Assembly: GCA_018401385.1 (NCBI GenBank)
Contig: JAGYKZ010000005.1
Coordinates: 1-64,000 of the forward strand
Origin: Roseicyclus sp.
GTDB lineage: Bacteria; Pseudomonadota; Alphaproteobacteria; Rhodobacterales; Rhodobacteraceae
Reading direction: 5' to 3'
Length of the DNA stretch: 64,000 nt
Part shown: positions 7,797-17,665 of the stretch, one piece after another
Numbering within the stretch: the stretch's first letter is position 1
Layout of the letters: each line of letters begins with the position of its first letter
Notes under the pieces: generated by a model
The model's input: only the letters and a program-made list of their open reading frames with translations
Told to the model about the DNA's origin: nothing
Databases searched by the model: none
Made by a program: the position numbers and the translations under genes

Positions 7797-10334
7797 TTAA
7801 TCCTTTGCGCGCAAACGCCCGGCGGGGCGCGTTGCCAATGGACGCCAGGCATAGGCAAGCCCTGCCAAGAGGCTGACCAAAGCCCCGCCCCCGATGATTG
7901 AGACCGCGGAGATGAGATCAAAACGAAACGGGGCTTGCATGACAAATTCCATTACAGCAAAGCCGCCAAGCGTGCCTGCCGCCAAGGCCACCACCCCCGC
8001 CATGGTACCAAGAAGGGCCGAGCGCAGGGCGAAGGACGCCAAAATTTGCGCCCGTGATGCACCAAGGGTTTTCAAAAGTGCTGCCTCATAGCTGCGCGCG
8101 CGCTCCCCCGAAGCAGCGGCACCGATCAACACGACCAGTCCCGTGATCAGCGTAACCCCCGCCCCAAGCGCGGTCGCGGTGGCAATCGCGCCAAGCGCCT
8201 CTGCAACACGGTCGAGGGCATCACGGATACGGATGGCGGTGATGTTCGGCGCATTCCCCGCCAAATCGCGCAACAGCTGCGCTTCTGCTTCTTCTTCGGC
8301 GTAGACGGTTGCGATGAATGTATGCGGCGCACCCGCCAGCGCGTTGGAAGAGAGGGTGATCACGAACCCGATACCCGCGTTGGAAAAATCGACCTCGCGC
8401 AGCGCGGCGATGGTTGCGGTGATGTCGCGCCCCAGAACGTTGACGGTGATCTGATCGCCCAGTCCCACGCCAAGCTCGGCGGCTTCTTCTGCGGCAAAGG
8501 CCATGAGCGGTGGACCATCATATCCTACGGGCCACCAAGCCCCTGCCACGATTTGCTCCGCAGGGGGGGCTTCGTCCAAATAGGTCAGCCCACGATCGCC
8601 CCGCACGACCCAATGGTCGCCTGCCACGCTGCGCGCATCCTCACCGTTGATCCCCGTTACAATGCCGCGCAGCATCGGCGCGGTTTCCACGCGGGAGACC
8701 GCAGGGTCCGTGGTTGTGCGCGTCAGAAACGCGTCAATCTGATTGGGTTGAATATCCACAAAGAAATAAGAGGGCGCAACTTCGGGCAGATCGCGGTCAA
8801 TCGCGTTTTGCAGGTTTGAGGAAATTTGACCCACTGCGGCCAAGACAGAGAGGCCCAAGCCGAGGGAGATCATTACGGCCGTTGCCTCGGAACGCGGTGC
8901 AGCAATCGCGGCAAGGGCTGTACGCAGCACCACGCGACCATGCAAGCTCCGTCCACGAGCGATGGCGCGCAACGCCCGCCGCAAGGCCCATGCCGCCAGC
9001 CAAAGCAGGACCAGCGCAGCGGCGATGCCCCCTGCCGCGCCAAGTGTCAGGATGGGCGCGCCAGAGCGCCACAAGGACAAGCCAAGCAAGGCGGCGCAAA
9101 GCCCCAATAGTGCGGCAAGGTAGCGTTTGCGCGGCATGGCAATCGCGGGGCTGGCCGCATCCCGAAAAATCGCCGCAGCCCGCAAGCGTTCGGTCTGTGC
9201 CAAGGGCAGCAGCGTGAAAATCAATGCGGTCAATGCACCATAGCTGGCCGCCTCGATCAATGCGGCAGGGGCAATACCGATATTGAGGTCAACAGGCATA
9301 TGCGGGGCTAAAAACGGCGCGGCCAGAAGCGGCAACAGCGCCCCAAGTGCCACGCCAAGCGCGACACCCAAGCCGCCCAAGATCACAATCTGAATAAAAT
9401 AGGCCGCAAAGATGGTGCGCCCCTGCGCCTATGGTCTTGAGGATTGCAATTGTCGAGAGGCGGTTCTCGAGATAGGCGCGCACGGCTGCGGCAATTCCAA
9501 CGCCCCCACGGCCAGACCTGCCAACCCGACCAGAACCAAGAATGTCCCAATCCGGTCCACAAATCGCTGCACGCCCGGCGCGGCGCGGCGGCTGTCCTGC
9601 CACCGAATGCCGCCTTCGGGAAAGGCCTGCTCCATCCGCGCGCGCAACGCATCGAAATCCGCCCCTTCGGGCAGTTTCAGGCGCACTTCCGTCTCGTAAA
9701 GCGTGCCGGGTTGGATCAGGCCCGAGGCTTCAAGACCATCAAGCGATAAAATGCTGCGCGGGCCAAGACCAAAGCCGCCCGCCGCCCCATCAGGTTCCGC
9801 GTCCAATGCCGCGCGCAGTTCAAATTCGGCGGTGCCAATGGTGAAGATGTCCCCAATCTGCATACCCAATCTGTCGATCAAGACTTGCTGCATCACCGCC
9901 CCGTGACGGCCATCGCGCAGCGCAATCGCCTCTTGGATAGGGTGTGCAGGCACAAGACCCGCCGAACCATATAGCGGATAGGCGGCATCCACCGCGCGCA
10001 GTTGCGTGAGCGCGTAATCCATTCCGTCAGGACCTTCAAACCCGGCCATGGAACGCAGTTCGATGGTCTCTGAAACTTCGGTTGCGATGGTCTGCATAAA
10101 GGCGCGTTCGTCAGCAGTTGGGCCGCGATAGGTGAATTCCATTTCGGCATCGCCGCCAAGGATGATCGCCCCTTCGCGCGACAGGCCATCGCTGATTGCG
10201 CTGCGCACCGTGCCAACGGTGCCAATGGCAGCGACACCCAAGATCAAACAGGCGAGAAAGATGCGAAAGCCGCGCAATCCGCCCCGCCATTGCGCCCGCA
10301 GTTCGCGCTGGGCAATCCGCCAAGCAACGCTCAT
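7797..10334 (-). pseudogene. YbbP-type ABC transporter permease, broken by two one-base shifts
   Basis: The intact protein would be a large FtsX/MacB-family permease of about 845 residues, with repeated membrane blocks around periplasmic domains, as in E. coli YbbP. The N-terminal part (10334 to about 9505), a short middle part with AAAVRAYLENRLSTIAILKTIG, and the C-terminal part (from about 9420) lie in different frames. The first shift fits one G missing from a G5 run at 9503-9507, and the second one G too many in a G4 run at 9420-9423. The two compensate each other, which suggests run-length errors rather than decay. The start overlaps the ATPase gene by ATGA. Confidence 0.85.
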
Positions 10335-11032
10335 GGGCGCGACCCTGCCTGTGGTGGCGTCTCAGACACCACGCGACCATCGCGCAAGGTGATCATGCGG
10401 TCACATTTGGCGGCCAATTCGGGCGAATGGGTGACGAGGATCAGCGTGGCGCCATCGCGGTTTTGCAGACCCATAAGCAAATCCATAATTTGCGCGCCAT
10501 TGGTCGCGTCCAGATTTCCTGTTGGCTCATCCGCCAATAGGATCGCGGGGCGTGGGGCCACGGCCCGGGCCAGCGCCACGCGCTGTTGCTCGCCACCTGA
10601 CATTTGTGCGGGATAATGATCGGCACGATGGGCCAGACCCACCGCCTCCAACTCAGCGGCAGCGCGCGCAAAAGCATCGCGCACCCCTGCCAATTCCAGC
10701 GGCGTGGCGACATTCTCAATCGCGGTCATGGTCGGGATCAGGTGAAACGATTGGAACACGACACCCATATGGCTGCGGCGAAAGCGGGCCAACGCGTCTT
10801 CATCCATGCGGCCTAAATCATAATCGAGCGCGCGCACCGTGCCTGATGTTGGACGCTCCAACCCGCCCATGAGCATCAACAGGGAGGATTTTCCCGAACC
10901 CGATGGACCAACGAGGCTGACGCTTTCCCCTTTGCTTATCGTCAAAGACACCCCATTTAAGATATCAACGGGCCCAGCATTGCCCATCAAGGACAGGCCC
11001 GCGTCTTCGAGCGAAAGGATTGTTTCAGCCAT
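10331..11032 (-). CDS. ABC transporter ATP-binding protein (YbbA/LolD type)
   Basis: A 233-residue cytoplasmic ATPase energising the adjacent YbbP-type permease. Walker A is GPSGSGKS, the signature is MSGGEQQR, Walker B is ILLADEPTGN, and the switch histidine lies in LVTHSPELA. The family's E. coli members sit next to the TesA esterase gene, as here, where the esterase is divergent. The ATG at 11032 (MAETILSLED) is chosen over an upstream start that would run further into the esterase. The stop overlaps the permease start by four bases. Confidence 0.93.
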   Translation of the reverse strand: MAETILSLEDAGLSLMGNAGPVDILNGVSLTISKGESVSLVGPSGSGKSSLLMLMGGLERPTSGTVRALDYDLGRMDEDALARFRRSHMGVVFQSFHLIPTMTAIENVATPLELAGVRDAFARAAAELEAVGLAHRADHYPAQMSGGEQQRVALARAVAPRPAILLADEPTGNLDATNGAQIMDLLMGLQNRDGATLILVTHSPELAAKCDRMITLRDGRVVSETPPQAGSRP

Positions 11033-11753
11033 GGATGGAAACCCCGCGAAATTCTTTAAACTTCCATATGGGGTATTGCCGCGCCGCGGCAAGGGGCGGT
11101 CTTGGCCTGTGGCGGTGACGGCCTTGATGCTTTCGTTTCTCCCTCAGGCAGTGATGGCACAGATGCAGATCGTGGCCTTGGGCGACAGCCTGACCCAAGG
11201 CTATGGCCTGCCCCAAGGGGAAGGCTTCGTGCCGCAGTTGCAAAATTGGTTGACCGCGCAAGGCCATGATGTGGAGGTCATCAATGCAGGTGTTTCGGGG
11301 GACACCACCGCTGGGGGCCTGTCGCGGATCGACTGGACGCTTACACCCGAGGTTGATGCCGTGATTGTCGCGCTTGGTGGCAATGATCTGTTGCGCGGCA
11401 TTCCCCCCGCTGCAAGCCGCGCCAATCTTGATGCGATTTTGCAAACAATCACCGCACGGGATTTGCCCGTTCTGTTGGTGGGCCTGCCTGCGCCGAACAA
11501 TTACGGCCCCGCATTCAAGGCGGAGTTTGATGCGATTTATCCTGAGCTGGCTGCCACATATGACACGGGGCTTGTGCCAGACTTTCTTGGACCCATTGCG
11601 GCTGAGGCCGAGGCAGATCGCCAGAAGGCCCTTGCGGATTTGATGCAAGCCGATGGCATTCATCCCAATGCGCAAGGGGTCGCGTTGATGGTTGCGGCCA
11701 TCGGCCCCGAGGTCGAATCCTTGATTGCTCGCGCGGCAGAGGGCGGCTCGTGA
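11031..11753 (+). CDS. Secreted GDSL esterase (TesA-like arylesterase/lysophospholipase)
   Basis: SGNH-fold hydrolase with GDSLTQGYG (nucleophile serine), GVSGDTTAGG, GGNDLLRG (oxyanion asparagine) and DGIHPNAQG (catalytic Asp-His). A signal peptide is visible (hydrophobic VAVTALMLSFLPQAVMA, then a likely cut before QMQI), so it is exported to the periplasm. The ATG at 11031 overlaps the divergent ATPase start. A TTG at 11076 would give a more typical signal peptide, starting MPRRGKGRS, and may be the true start. The pairing with a YbbA/YbbP-type exporter is conserved in proteobacteria. Its stop overlaps the next gene (GTGA). Confidence 0.9.
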   Translation: MDGNPAKFFKLPYGVLPRRGKGRSWPVAVTALMLSFLPQAVMAQMQIVALGDSLTQGYGLPQGEGFVPQLQNWLTAQGHDVEVINAGVSGDTTAGGLSRIDWTLTPEVDAVIVALGGNDLLRGIPPAASRANLDAILQTITARDLPVLLVGLPAPNNYGPAFKAEFDAIYPELAATYDTGLVPDFLGPIAAEAEADRQKALADLMQADGIHPNAQGVALMVAAIGPEVESLIARAAEGGS

Positions 11754-12614
11754 ACGCGCCTTTGAACCAATTGCGCGTGGCGGTGGGTCAGATGTGTTCG
11801 GCCGCGCGCCATGGTCCAAATATTGCTGTGATGCAGGACTTTGTGCGCGATGCGGCGGCAGGGGGTGCTGATCTTTTGTGCTTGCCTGAAGTGGCAGGGT
11901 TGATGTGTCGGGACCGTGAGAAGGCCGCGGAACAGATCACCACGGCGCAGGCTGATCCGTTCATCGCTGCGGCACGCGCGGCAGCAGCGGAACAACGGAT
12001 TTGGATTCAAGCGGGCAGCACACCAATCCGAAAACAGGGCTGTGAGAAATTTCGCAATCACGCAGTTTTGATCGCGCCTGATGGTGATGTGGTCGCGGCC
12101 TATGACAAAATCCATCTCTTTGATATCGCGTTGGAGGGGCAAGCCCCAATTGGTGAATCCACCCGATTTGAGGCCGGTGATCGGGCGGTTTTGGTGGACA
12201 CCCCTTGGGGGGCTTGGGGATGAGCATTTGTTATGACATCCGTTTTGTCATCTCTGCGCTGACCATGCAAAGGCGGGCGCGCTCATTTTTGCACCATCCG
12301 CATTTACGCTCCAACGGGCCGAGCGCATTGGGAGGTGCTGTTATGCGCGCGCGCGATTGAAACGTGTTTCGGTGGCGGCAGCCCAATCGACCCATGAAGA
12401 TGGGCGGAGCACCTATGGTCATTCAATAGTCATCTCTCCTTGGGGGAGGTTCTGTGTGATGCGGCACGCGCGCGCCACAGCTGGTCTTTGCATATTGGAT
12501 CGAGCCTGCGTGGAACACGCGCGGGGACAAATTCCGAACCTGTCCAACAAAGCATCATATCAGCTATCGCGTATAGATGCCTGCACCAAAGCGCAGGCGC
12601 GATACGAAAGATAG
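11750..12614 (+). pseudogene. Nitrilase-family carbon-nitrogen hydrolase, frameshifted
   Basis: The N-terminal 155 residues read cleanly (VAVGQMCSAARHGPNI, then LLCLPEVAG with the catalytic Glu and AAYDKIHLFDI with the catalytic Lys), matching the Nit/deaminated-glutathione amidase group. The frame then breaks at about 12217. The cysteine motif SICYDIRF reads in another frame, and HEDGRSTYGHSIVISPWGR and VEHARGQIPNL in further ones to about 12575. All three catalytic parts can be found, so the gene is disrupted rather than lost. It starts with GTG at 11750, overlapping the esterase stop. Confidence 0.8.
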
Positions 12615-13110
12615 CGCCACCTACCGCTAAGATGATCCGCTGTCCCCTGTCCTGCCAGGCAGTTGGGGATAGATTAACCATATCGAAAGCGCGCCGCTTG
12701 CCAAAGTTGCGGCCGCTTTCGGTTCGAGATGGCGGATGATTGATTGGTGAATTTTTGTGAGTGCCTGTCGTCTTGGTTAGTGTTGTGAACGAGTAATTTG
12801 TTTTCGCTCCGTTAACTGGTCACTTTGTGCATGTGGTGGCATGGCGCGAGAGGCCCCTCTCGCGCCTTTTTCAATCGTTGAAGAAGTCCGCTGAACTGAT
12901 CCGCGCGACCTTGGGCAAATCCTCCCTCACTCTGGTGGATTGGGTGTCGCCTTGGGTCCATCTTCGCGGCTTGGCTCTGGTTGCGCTGCGCTGCTCCGTC
13001 TGGCAAGCACTCCACGCTTTCAGGCGCTTGTGACGCGCTTTCTCCATCAGGTCAAAAAATGGTTTCGGTCTCGCCTCGGTGCGGACGGTCAGAAAAAGCG
13101 GCAAAATGGC
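12615..13110 (+). other. Scrambled stretch; possible remnant of a DUF1178 gene
   Basis: About 500 bases without an open gene. An ATG at 12632 is followed by a short run reading MIRCPLSC, which resembles the start of DUF1178 proteins, commonly found just after this nitrilase in Rhodobacterales. The frame is lost at once, so the call is tentative. A rho-independent terminator sits at 12843-12871. Nothing recognisable was found in the last 240 bases, although the first half of the following response regulator should lie there. Confidence 0.3.
12843..12871 (+). terminator. Rho-independent terminator
   Basis: Perfect 10-base stem GGCGCGAGAG/CTCTCGCGCC with a GCCC loop, followed directly by five T. 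It would end the esterase-nitrilase transcript, including any DUF1178 gene, and so marks the true operon end inside the scrambled stretch. Confidence 0.8.
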
Positions 13111-13492
13111 AAAGTGGTGCTGTTTACAGGGCAGGTTGATCGGCATTTTCTCAATTCCGCTCTGGAATTGGGTGTCAAGGGTCTGATCCCCAAAACCATG
13201 CCGTTGCAATCACTGGTCTCGGTGATTCAGCTTGATTGAGTCGGGGCAGGTAAGTCAGCCCATGCATCGATACGGCCGCGCCCATGCCGCAGGCGGCCAA
13301 AGCGATGTGCCGCTGACAGAGAAAGAATTTTGTTCTGCGCTTGGCCGCGGATGGTCTCACCAACAAGGAAATCGCCCGCGATATGGGCACGACCGAAGTG
13401 ACGGTGAAGATGCACATGCGGTCGGTCTGCAAGAAGTTTGGCGCAATCGCGCCCATGCGGCGATCATCAGCCGCGAACGCGCCATTTTATAG
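13111..13492 (+). pseudogene. NarL/LuxR-type response regulator, fragmented
   Basis: Three pieces in changing frames. First is the end of a receiver domain (VVLFTGQVDRHFLNSALELG then VKGLIPKTMPLQSLV, including the conserved Lys-Pro-like turn). Then comes LTEKEFC, and finally a LuxR helix-turn-helix (AADGLTNKEIARDMGTTEVTV then KMHMRSVCKKFG), finishing in RAHAAIISRERAIL. The phospho-acceptor half of the receiver cannot be found upstream. At least two frame changes occur within 250 bases (about 13230-13340 and 13440). The start is not determinable. Confidence 0.65.
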
Positions 13493-13525
13493 CACGGGTT
13501 ACAAAGACGGTCGGTGGAAAAGATT

Positions 13526-13597
13526 TGGCTGGGGTGGTAGGATCTGGAACCTACGGTACGCTTAATTAAAACTGCCTTACCACTTGGCTACACCCCA
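13526..13597 (-). tRNA. tRNA-Gln-like gene with aberrant anticodon arm and T-loop
   Basis: The acceptor stem TGGGGTG/CACCCCA, the D-arm (TAGCCAAGTGGTAAGGC) and a genomic GCCA end match alphaproteobacterial tRNA-Gln(TTG). The anticodon arm reads GTTTTAATTAAGCGTACC instead of the expected stem with loop TTTTGGT, so no valid anticodon can be placed. The T-loop has eight bases (TTCCAGAT) rather than seven. The whole is about three bases shorter than normal. Either the consensus is wrong here or the gene is inactive. It lies next to the fragmented response regulator, within the same damaged patch. Confidence 0.55.
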
Positions 13598-13677
13598 ACC
13601 GTGACGCGCTAGTTACTTTGCACGTGGCGTAGGATCAAGACCCTAGTGCGAAAAATCTTTGGTTTATTTTCGCAGGT

Positions 13678-15174
13678 TCAGATTGTCTGATCATAGGCAC
13701 CCACATCGGGTTCTGTGCGGATAATTCTGTCCAGGTCATGGAAGATTGCGTGCATATCAGCTTCGCTTTCGGGGCTTTCGCACACAACCACCAAATTAGG
13801 GGTGTTGGAGGACGCGCGCACAAGGCCCCAACCGCCATTGTCCAACATGACCCGCGCACCGTTGACGGTGACGACATCGACAATCTTCTGTCCGCCAAGC
13901 GTGCCGCCGTCTGCGTGCAGTTTGGTCAGTTTAGCGACCAGGCGCGCCAGAACATCGTATTTCAGCGTATCCGCGCAATAGGGTGACATGGTGGGGGTGG
14001 CATAGGTCTGTGGCAAGGCGCGGCGCAGATCGGCCATAGAGGCGTCAGCGTTACGATCCATCAATTTGCAAATTTCAACCGCGACCCGCATTCCGCAATC
14101 ATAGCCGCGCCCCAGAGGCGGGGCGAAGAAATAATGACCTGATTTCTCGAATCCCGCGAGCGCGCCCAATTCATGAACGCGGCGCTTCATATGGCTGTGG
14201 CCTGTTTTCCAGTAATCCGCCCGCGCGCCCAATGCGCGCAATTCAGGGTCCGAGGCATAAAGCCCCGTGGATTTCACATCCGCCACGAAAATCGCGCCCT
14301 TGTGGTGCTTGGCCAAATCGCGGGCCAAGATCACGCCCATCTTATCTGCAAAAATTTCTTCGCCCTCATTATCGACCACGCCACAGCGGTCGCCATCGCC
14401 GTCAAACCCAAGCGCGAAATCGGCACCGCTTTCGCGCACCGTGTCGGCCATGTCGTGCAACATTTCCATCGCTTCGGGGTTGGGGTTGTAATGCGGGAAG
14501 GTGTAATCCAAGGCATTGTGCGAGGGGATCACCTCCACCCCCATCCGCGCGAATAATTCAGGCGCAAAGGCCGAAGCCGTGCCATTGCCCGTGGCACAGA
14601 CCACGCGCAATTTTCGGGTCATTTTGAAATCGCCAACGAGGTCATCCAGATAGGCATCCTTCACCCCGTCTACAAATTCATAAGCGCCGCCAGCCCGCGC
14701 GATCCCTTCGCCGCCCAGCACAATGTCACGCAGGCGTGCCATTTCGACAGGGCCATGGGTGAGAGGTTTTTCAAAACCCATCTTCACCCCTGTCCAACCA
14801 TTTGGGTTGTGGCTGGCTGTGACCATCGCCACGGCAGGCGCATCGAGGTGAAATTGCGCGAAATAGGCCATCGGGCTTAGGGCAGGGCCGATATCCCGCA
14901 CTTTGATCCCCGCTTGCATCAAGCCCAAGATCAGCGCGTTTTTGACCGAAAGCGAATAATCGCGGTAATCATTGGCCACCACAATCTCGGGGCGGATACC
15001 CGCCTCATGCATCTGTGTGCCAAGGCCAAGACCCAAGGCGGTGACGCCCGGCAGGTTGATCTCCTCAGGAAACCGCCAACGCGCGTCATATTCGCGAAAA
15101 CCAGTTGGCTTGATCATTGGATCGCGCAGGAATTCCCATGTGTTTGGCGTAACCTCGGCGAGGGGTTTCTTCAT
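13678..15174 (-). CDS. Phosphomannomutase/phosphoglucomutase
   Basis: A 498-residue alpha-D-phosphohexomutase interconverting hexose 1- and 6-phosphates for surface polysaccharide synthesis. The active-site serine loop is TASHNPNGWTGVKMG, the magnesium loop GFDGDGDRCG, the sugar loop GFEKSGHYFF and the phosphate loop RASSNTPNLVV. All four are intact, so it should be active. It follows kdsA and kpsE on the same strand, pointing to supply of capsule or lipopolysaccharide sugars. Mannose against glucose preference cannot be settled from these motifs. Confidence 0.92.
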   Translation of the reverse strand: MKKPLAEVTPNTWEFLRDPMIKPTGFREYDARWRFPEEINLPGVTALGLGLGTQMHEAGIRPEIVVANDYRDYSLSVKNALILGLMQAGIKVRDIGPALSPMAYFAQFHLDAPAVAMVTASHNPNGWTGVKMGFEKPLTHGPVEMARLRDIVLGGEGIARAGGAYEFVDGVKDAYLDDLVGDFKMTRKLRVVCATGNGTASAFAPELFARMGVEVIPSHNALDYTFPHYNPNPEAMEMLHDMADTVRESGADFALGFDGDGDRCGVVDNEGEEIFADKMGVILARDLAKHHKGAIFVADVKSTGLYASDPELRALGARADYWKTGHSHMKRRVHELGALAGFEKSGHYFFAPPLGRGYDCGMRVAVEICKLMDRNADASMADLRRALPQTYATPTMSPYCADTLKYDVLARLVAKLTKLHADGGTLGGQKIVDVVTVNGARVMLDNGGWGLVRASSNTPNLVVVCESPESEADMHAIFHDLDRIIRTEPDVGAYDQTI

Positions 15175-15198
15175 GGCGATGACCTTATTTTCTTTGGC

Positions 15199-16029
15199 TT
15201 AAATGCGAATGGGGTTGGCTTTTGCCAATTGATCAAGCTGCATCAACATCTCGATCAAGGCGGGCATATCCGTCAGGCGGATCATATTGGGGCCATCGCA
15301 AGGGGCGTTGTCGGGGTCTTGGTGGGTCTCCGTAAAGACCGCCGCCACGCCGACCGCCACAGCTGCACGGGCCAAAACGGTGAATTCGCGCTGCCCGCCC
15401 GATGCGCCGCGCCCAGCCGCCCGGCTGTGCCACGGCGCCGGGTCCGCATCCGTGACAACAGGGCAGCCGGTCTTGGCCATTTCGGCGGACTGCCATCCAC
15501 GGCGGTTGGTTTGCAGCCAAACGACCCGCGCTCTGTCAGCGGGATGCGATCATTGCCCGATGCTTTCGATTTTGGCGACCACACGTTGGGTGCTTTGTCC
15601 CACGGTGCCAGAAACTGCCTTTAACGTTGATCCTCCGCACCCGTTTTGCCCGCAGCCAGCAAAAGCGCAGTTTTGGCGGCAGAGGAAAGCGGGGATTTGC
15701 AGCACATCCACCACACTCGGCCACGGGGGCGCATTGCTCTTTTTCGTGAATATCGGTCAGAACAGGAACGCAAGCGTGGATTTGACGGATGCCAAAACCG
15801 CAAGCCCCTTATCCAACCCCAAAGGGGGTGCGGCATTCAACGAAGTGCGATTTGCCTTATCAAAACTGCCCTTAAAGATATATTGCGCGCCTGCCTTGTC
15901 GCAGGCCTCTTTCAGGGCACCTGCAATCATCTGCGCGTGATCCGCGCTTTCCAATTGGCAAGGCCCCGCAATAAGGGTGAGCGGTCGGTCATTGCCGACC
16001 GTCAAATTTCCGATTTGCACGTCTCTCAT
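15199..16029 (-). pseudogene. kdsA: 3-deoxy-8-phosphooctulonate synthase (Kdo8P synthase), frameshifted
   Basis: The intact enzyme condenses arabinose-5-phosphate and phosphoenolpyruvate to Kdo-8-phosphate. The N-terminus is clear (LIAGPCQLES, YIFKGSFDKANRTS), as is the C-terminus (MAKTGCPVV, ASGGQREF, ETHQDPDNAPCDGPNMIRL). Between them the frame changes at about 15768, where one missing G after CTT restores VKSTLGVPVLTDIHE, and more lesions lie between about 15480 and 15720. Kdo synthesis is normally needed in lipopolysaccharide-making bacteria, so a second copy or a sequence error must be considered. It is four bases behind kpsE. Confidence 0.85.
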
Positions 16030-16033
16030 GGGT

Positions 16034-17665
16034 TTATGCCGATACCTGTTCTCGAAGAATGGATGCTGTCATCGATATCAACAGGTAGATGCCCGAAAAC
16101 ACAAGGAAGGCAAGCAATGTATTTTCAAAACTGCGCGGATAGGCCGCCTCGTCAGGGGAAACGGGAAAGACCCCAATCGACAGGTAAAGCGTTTGGCGAT
16201 TGGCTTCGATCCGCGCGCTTTCCATCTGTTGCAAGGCTTGACTGAGCATTTGTTGGCGGGTTTCGAGGTCCGTTTCAGCGACCATTAATTCCGACTGCAC
16301 CCGTGCAAGCGAGGTTGCCCCCGTATCCGTATCGGTCAAACCGCTGCGCAAGCTTGTGATCAGTTGCTCAAGACTGGCGATATTACGCTCGGCCACTTCG
16401 ACACGGGTGGCATTCGGGCGGGGATTGGATTGCAATTCTGAAAGGCGCAGACGCTCCTCTTGCAGTTGCAGCTCGAAATTCGAGATCTGTTGGAACACGG
16501 TTGCCACTTCACGATCCGCAGACAGAATACCACGGCGTTCTTGCAACTCAATGACACGCTGCCGCGCGGACATCATGTTGACCTCCGCCTCTTCATAGCT
16601 TTCGCGCGCACCGCGCATTTGGTCCTCGCGCAGGCGTTGGCTCATTTGATCCACACGCTCCTCCGCGTAGGTGATCAACGCGGTCGAAAAATTCTGCGAG
16701 GTTTGAGGATCGGCTGCGCGAACTTCCATTTTGATCAAACCTTCAGTCGGGTCATAGCCGATGGTCAAATGGCGCAGATAGGTGTCATAGAGCGCCTCTG
16801 CGCTTGCATCGGGTGCCAGCCGTGTCAGCGGGTCCATTTGTGGATTGGTGAAATGCTCTCGCAGGCCCATTTCCGCGTCCAGCCTCAGCATCGCCTCGCG
16901 GCTGGTCAGATAACTTTGAACAGTGATGCTTTCTTGCACAGTGGCAAAACTTGACCCGCCCAAAAGACCACCAATGCCAGAGCCACCCGTCTGCGCCTCG
17001 GCTTTTTGGATGATGAATTCTGTGTTGGTTGCATACATCGGCGTGGCAATCATGAAGAAATACCACCCCACCAGAAATGTGGGCAACAGCACAAAAAACG
17101 ACAAACGCGCGGCCAAAAGCAGAAGCTTGCGCTTACGTCTCGCGGCAATTTCCTGCTGGACATGGCGGATTTCGGCCATGCGCGCGGCCTCGTCCATGGG
17201 CGCTGGTGCAGCGGTTGCGGGCAGGGTGCCTTGTGTCACCCGTGCGGGAAGGTTTTGGCTGCTACTGGTTTCGCCATCTGCGCTGCCCGAAAAGAGATTG
17301 ACCATCGGGGTGCGGGCGAAAGGATCAAGCCCCTTGAGCCGTAATAAACGCACAGCGTCAAAATCTGATGCAGGCTCCAGCCCGTGTTTCATCGCCAAGC
17401 GCCGCGCCATGCGCAATTGGCGCCCCGTCAGCCCTTCACGGCGGATTTCGGCCAGTGCGGCCTCGATGGTCTGAGCTTCGCTTTGGGCTTGGGGCAGGCT
17501 TGTTGTGCCTGCTTCATGGGCTGCGGATCCAGGAAAAACACGGTCACCAAACCCGTCATCACGGGTGTCGAACGGGGCCTCTTGCGGATCGGCAGGAGGT
17601 GTTGACGTGCCTGAGGATACGGCCGCGCCGAAACGGAATTTTCGAGCCTTAGGTGGAGTAGTCAT
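16034..17665 (-). CDS. Capsule polysaccharide export inner-membrane protein (KpsE/Wzz-like)
   Basis: A 543-residue polysaccharide co-polymerase/export protein. It has a long cytoplasmic proline- and serine-rich N-terminus, a membrane segment near residues 180-206 (FFVLLPTFLVGWYFFM), a large periplasmic part with extended coiled coil (from SYEEAEVNMMSARQRVIELQ onward) and a second membrane segment at the C-terminus. This is the KpsE/BexC layout of group 2-type capsule exporters. The ATG at 17665 lies inside the end of kpsT (17-base overlap), so translation of the two is coupled. KpsE links the ABC exporter to the outer-membrane channel. Confidence 0.88.
   Translation of the reverse strand: MTTPPKARKFRFGAAVSSGTSTPPADPQEAPFDTRDDGFGDRVFPGSAAHEAGTTSLPQAQSEAQTIEAALAEIRREGLTGRQLRMARRLAMKHGLEPASDFDAVRLLRLKGLDPFARTPMVNLFSGSADGETSSSQNLPARVTQGTLPATAAPAPMDEAARMAEIRHVQQEIAARRKRKLLLLAARLSFFVLLPTFLVGWYFFMIATPMYATNTEFIIQKAEAQTGGSGIGGLLGGSSFATVQESITVQSYLTSREAMLRLDAEMGLREHFTNPQMDPLTRLAPDASAEALYDTYLRHLTIGYDPTEGLIKMEVRAADPQTSQNFSTALITYAEERVDQMSQRLREDQMRGARESYEEAEVNMMSARQRVIELQERRGILSADREVATVFQQISNFELQLQEERLRLSELQSNPRPNATRVEVAERNIASLEQLITSLRSGLTDTDTGATSLARVQSELMVAETDLETRQQMLSQALQQMESARIEANRQTLYLSIGVFPVSPDEAAYPRSFENTLLAFLVFSGIYLLISMTASILREQVSA

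Noticed and set aside
11025-11819. 264-codon minus-strand frame
   Set aside because: Shadow of the GDSL esterase, whose motifs are clear on the + strand.
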